Below, in pieces: positions 62,480 to 64,000 of a stretch of DNA of 64,000 bases. The translations under genes and the position numbers were made by a program. The stretch spans positions 592,001-656,000 of the forward strand of contig NZ_CP015411.1 of the NCBI RefSeq assembly GCF_001750165.1. The letters run 5' to 3'. The stretch comes from Pseudoalteromonas luteoviolacea. GTDB taxonomy: Bacteria; Pseudomonadota; Gammaproteobacteria; Enterobacterales; Alteromonadaceae. The notes under the pieces were generated by a model. That model searched no databases, was not told the DNA's origin, and saw only the letters and a list, made by a program, of their open reading frames with translations. How positions within the stretch are numbered: position 1 is the first letter of the stretch; each line of letters starts with the position of its first letter.

Positions 62480-63115
62480 ATGATGAGAGTAAAATACCCT
62501 CGTACCCCTCATTTACCTTGGTCATCGGGTGTCACTCGAGACGATATTCGACAAGGTTGTCTAAGCCACTTTATTGGTAAGCAGGTTATTGTCACAGAGA
62601 AAATGGATGGTGAAAATACCACGCTTTATACAGATTATATGCACGCTCGATCGATTGATGGGCGTTTTCACCCATCTCGGGCTTGGGTGAAGGCACTGCA
62701 AGCCCAAATTGGCTATCAAATTCCATCTGGGTGGCGTATTTGTGGTGAAAACCTCTATGCAAAACATGCAATCGCATATCACGCGTTGCCAAGTTACTTT
62801 TTGGCTTTTTCTGTCTGGAATGACAAGAATGAATGCTTGAGTTGGCAACAAAGCACACGCATTTTTGAGCAACTTGGACTGTGTACGCCAAAGACGTTAT
62901 ATACCGGAATTTGGTGTGAACACACCATTAAAAATATCGCTGTGGACACGCGTATTCAAGAAGGCTATGTGGTGAGGCTGGCAGATGAATTTCATTATGA
63001 TGAATTTACGTATGCGGTTGCAAAGTGGGTGAGGCCAAATCATGTTATGACCGACACGCATTGGATGCACGAGGAAGTGATACCAAATGGGTTAATGGAG
63101 AAACAAAATGGCTAA
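62480..63115 (+). CDS. ATP-dependent RNA ligase (Rnl2/Rnl5-like)
   Basis: Covalent nucleotidyltransferase of 211 residues predicted to seal 3'-OH/5'-phosphate RNA ends. Motif I is EKMDGENTT with the adenylated Lys 41, motif III is RICGENLY (Glu 90), motif IV is EGYVVRL (Glu 161), and motif V is AKWVRPN (Lys 182). There is no large C-terminal domain. A second ATG at 62483 has better spacing from GGAG and may be the true start. It overlaps the HD-polynucleotide kinase gene by 8 bp, and the two form an end-healing and sealing pair. A 166-bp gap separates it from the phosphatase-like gene. Confidence 0.87.
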   Translation: MMRVKYPRTPHLPWSSGVTRDDIRQGCLSHFIGKQVIVTEKMDGENTTLYTDYMHARSIDGRFHPSRAWVKALQAQIGYQIPSGWRICGENLYAKHAIAYHALPSYFLAFSVWNDKNECLSWQQSTRIFEQLGLCTPKTLYTGIWCEHTIKNIAVDTRIQEGYVVRLADEFHYDEFTYAVAKWVRPNHVMTDTHWMHEEVIPNGLMEKQNG

Positions 63116-64000
63116 ATCGAACCTGTTAAAAAGTTGGCTAGATAGCTTAGCGCATGGGCATTCGCCAGACTTTGACGAATGTCAGTCATACTTAGCGTGT
63201 TATTTTCCACTACTCAATGAGTTTATTAACACCGAACAAGATGCACGTTGGCACGCCGAAGGGAATGTTGCTATTCATACCAATATGGTTTTAAACGAAG
63301 TGTATGATTTGCTTAGGACTGACGCTGGACATATTAAGGGTGAAAAGCGTCAAGCATTGATTTTATCTGCTCTATTACATGATATTGCCAAGCCGATAAC
63401 GACACGGCGTAAAGACATCGCCGGTTTAGAGCGGGTCGTTGCGCCAAAACACGAAGACATTGGCGCGAGCTATTTGGCCCTGAGATTGATGGCGCTGCCT
63501 TTGTGTCACCGCGTCGTAATGATGATTTTGGGGTTAGTTGGTTTTCATCACATGCCCAAATTATTGGTGGTGAGAGATGGTGCATTCAATGACTATCTTC
63601 AACTTTCTCTCTGTGCAGACTTAGAACTTTTATTCTGGTTGGAAGTGGCAGACATGAATGGCCGTATTTGTGAGGATGTAGACTCACAACTCGACTTGTT
63701 AGCGCAATTTAGAATGTTTGCCGAAGAATATTGTTTATGGGGGAACTGTAATCCGGAACAGATGTATCTACAAAATATCCAAGTGAAAACCTCTGAGGCT
63801 CAGCAGCGATTTGTTGATGGGTATGCGATACAACAATTATCGCAAGGCGCCATTGTGCTGCCTGAAGAAGCGATCGCAAAAAACTACCAAGCTTGTCAGC
63901 ATTATAGCCATTTTTATGTGATGTGTGGCGTAAGCGGCAGTGGCAAGTCTACATGGATTAAACAGAATTTATCTGGGGTTGAAGTTATCTCTCTCGATGA
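63108..64000 (+). CDS. HD-Pnk: HD phosphoesterase-polynucleotide kinase, 3' end cut by window
   Basis: Frame open from the ATG at 63108 to the right edge (297 codons seen). Residues about 45-190 are an HD domain with His 49, His 57, His 91-Asp 92 in ALLHDIAKP, His 115 (APKHED), His 147-His 148 and Asp 182. From about 268 starts a P-loop kinase domain, Walker A GVSGSGKST at 274-282. This matches HD-Pnk enzymes, which remove 2',3'-cyclic phosphates and phosphorylate 5'-OH ends. It overlaps the ligase gene by 8 bp. The rest of the kinase domain and the true end lie outside the window. Confidence 0.87.
   Translation, partial: MAKSNLLKSWLDSLAHGHSPDFDECQSYLACYFPLLNEFINTEQDARWHAEGNVAIHTNMVLNEVYDLLRTDAGHIKGEKRQALILSALLHDIAKPITTRRKDIAGLERVVAPKHEDIGASYLALRLMALPLCHRVVMMILGLVGFHHMPKLLVVRDGAFNDYLQLSLCADLELLFWLEVADMNGRICEDVDSQLDLLAQFRMFAEEYCLWGNCNPEQMYLQNIQVKTSEAQQRFVDGYAIQQLSQGAIVLPEEAIAKNYQACQHYSHFYVMCGVSGSGKSTWIKQNLSGVEVISLD

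Overview
The window looks like chromosome of a marine gammaproteobacterium of the Alteromonadales, most probably Pseudoalteromonas. This is inferred from moderate-to-low GC, the conserved ygfB-pepP-ubiH-ubiI operon next to a 6S RNA gene, a gcvT-gcvH-gcvP locus, rapA and rluA, the many two-component and HD-GYP proteins, and Zn-type MerR plus permease genes. No rRNA or tRNA gene, insertion sequence or CRISPR array was seen. Both window edges cut genes.

Layout. 0-5.2 kb: end of a GspA/ExeA ATPase, gspB, an HD-GYP phosphodiesterase, an exported M20 peptidase and rluA. 5.3-7.1 kb: a compact sugar module of a DeoR repressor divergent from a HAD phosphatase and a SemiSWEET-like membrane protein, with a 10-bp-periodic operator array between them. 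7.2-18.3 kb: an unknown exported protein, rapA, a PIN-PhoH ATPase, a large tripartite hybrid histidine kinase and a response regulator whose GGDEF domain is degenerate. 18.4-23.1 kb: a small lipoprotein, a D-2-hydroxyacid dehydrogenase, a ZntR-like regulator with a cysteine-rich metal permease behind a textbook MerR-type promoter, and an acyltransferase. 23.2-34.2 kb: 6S RNA, ygfB-pepP-ubiH-ubiI, a LysR regulator and gcvTHP.

34.2-50 kb is more accessory. It has REP-like palindrome arrays with 65-bp spacing, a duplicated ~330-bp hairpin-rich module, an orphan wHTH-like protein, a short double-glycine peptide gene, a desaturase, a thioesterase, a CadC-like regulator, a metallo-beta-lactamase-fold lipoprotein, a binding-protein/histidine-kinase/HD-GYP signalling set, and a serine hydrolase beside a second GG-leader peptide. 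An array of eleven units at exactly 56-bp spacing with a three-unit higher-order pattern follows. 50-58 kb: a zinc-ribbon microprotein, ppiC, lipoproteins, an ABC transporter and the speE-speD polyamine pair. 58.4-59.7 kb: a BNR-repeat lipoprotein gene broken by one in-frame TGA.

The right end (60-64 kb) is the most interesting part: an RNA-repair island. It encodes RtcB, PrfH, a small tyrosine-phosphatase-like protein, an ATP-dependent RNA ligase and an HD-polynucleotide kinase cut by the edge. Two mechanistically different routes for mending breaks with 2',3'-cyclic phosphate and 5'-OH ends therefore sit side by side. The rtcB leader holds a 13-codon ORF with a very strong ribosome-binding site, whose last codons can pair with a downstream segment in one of several mutually exclusive hairpins. 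This suggests induction when translation is impaired.
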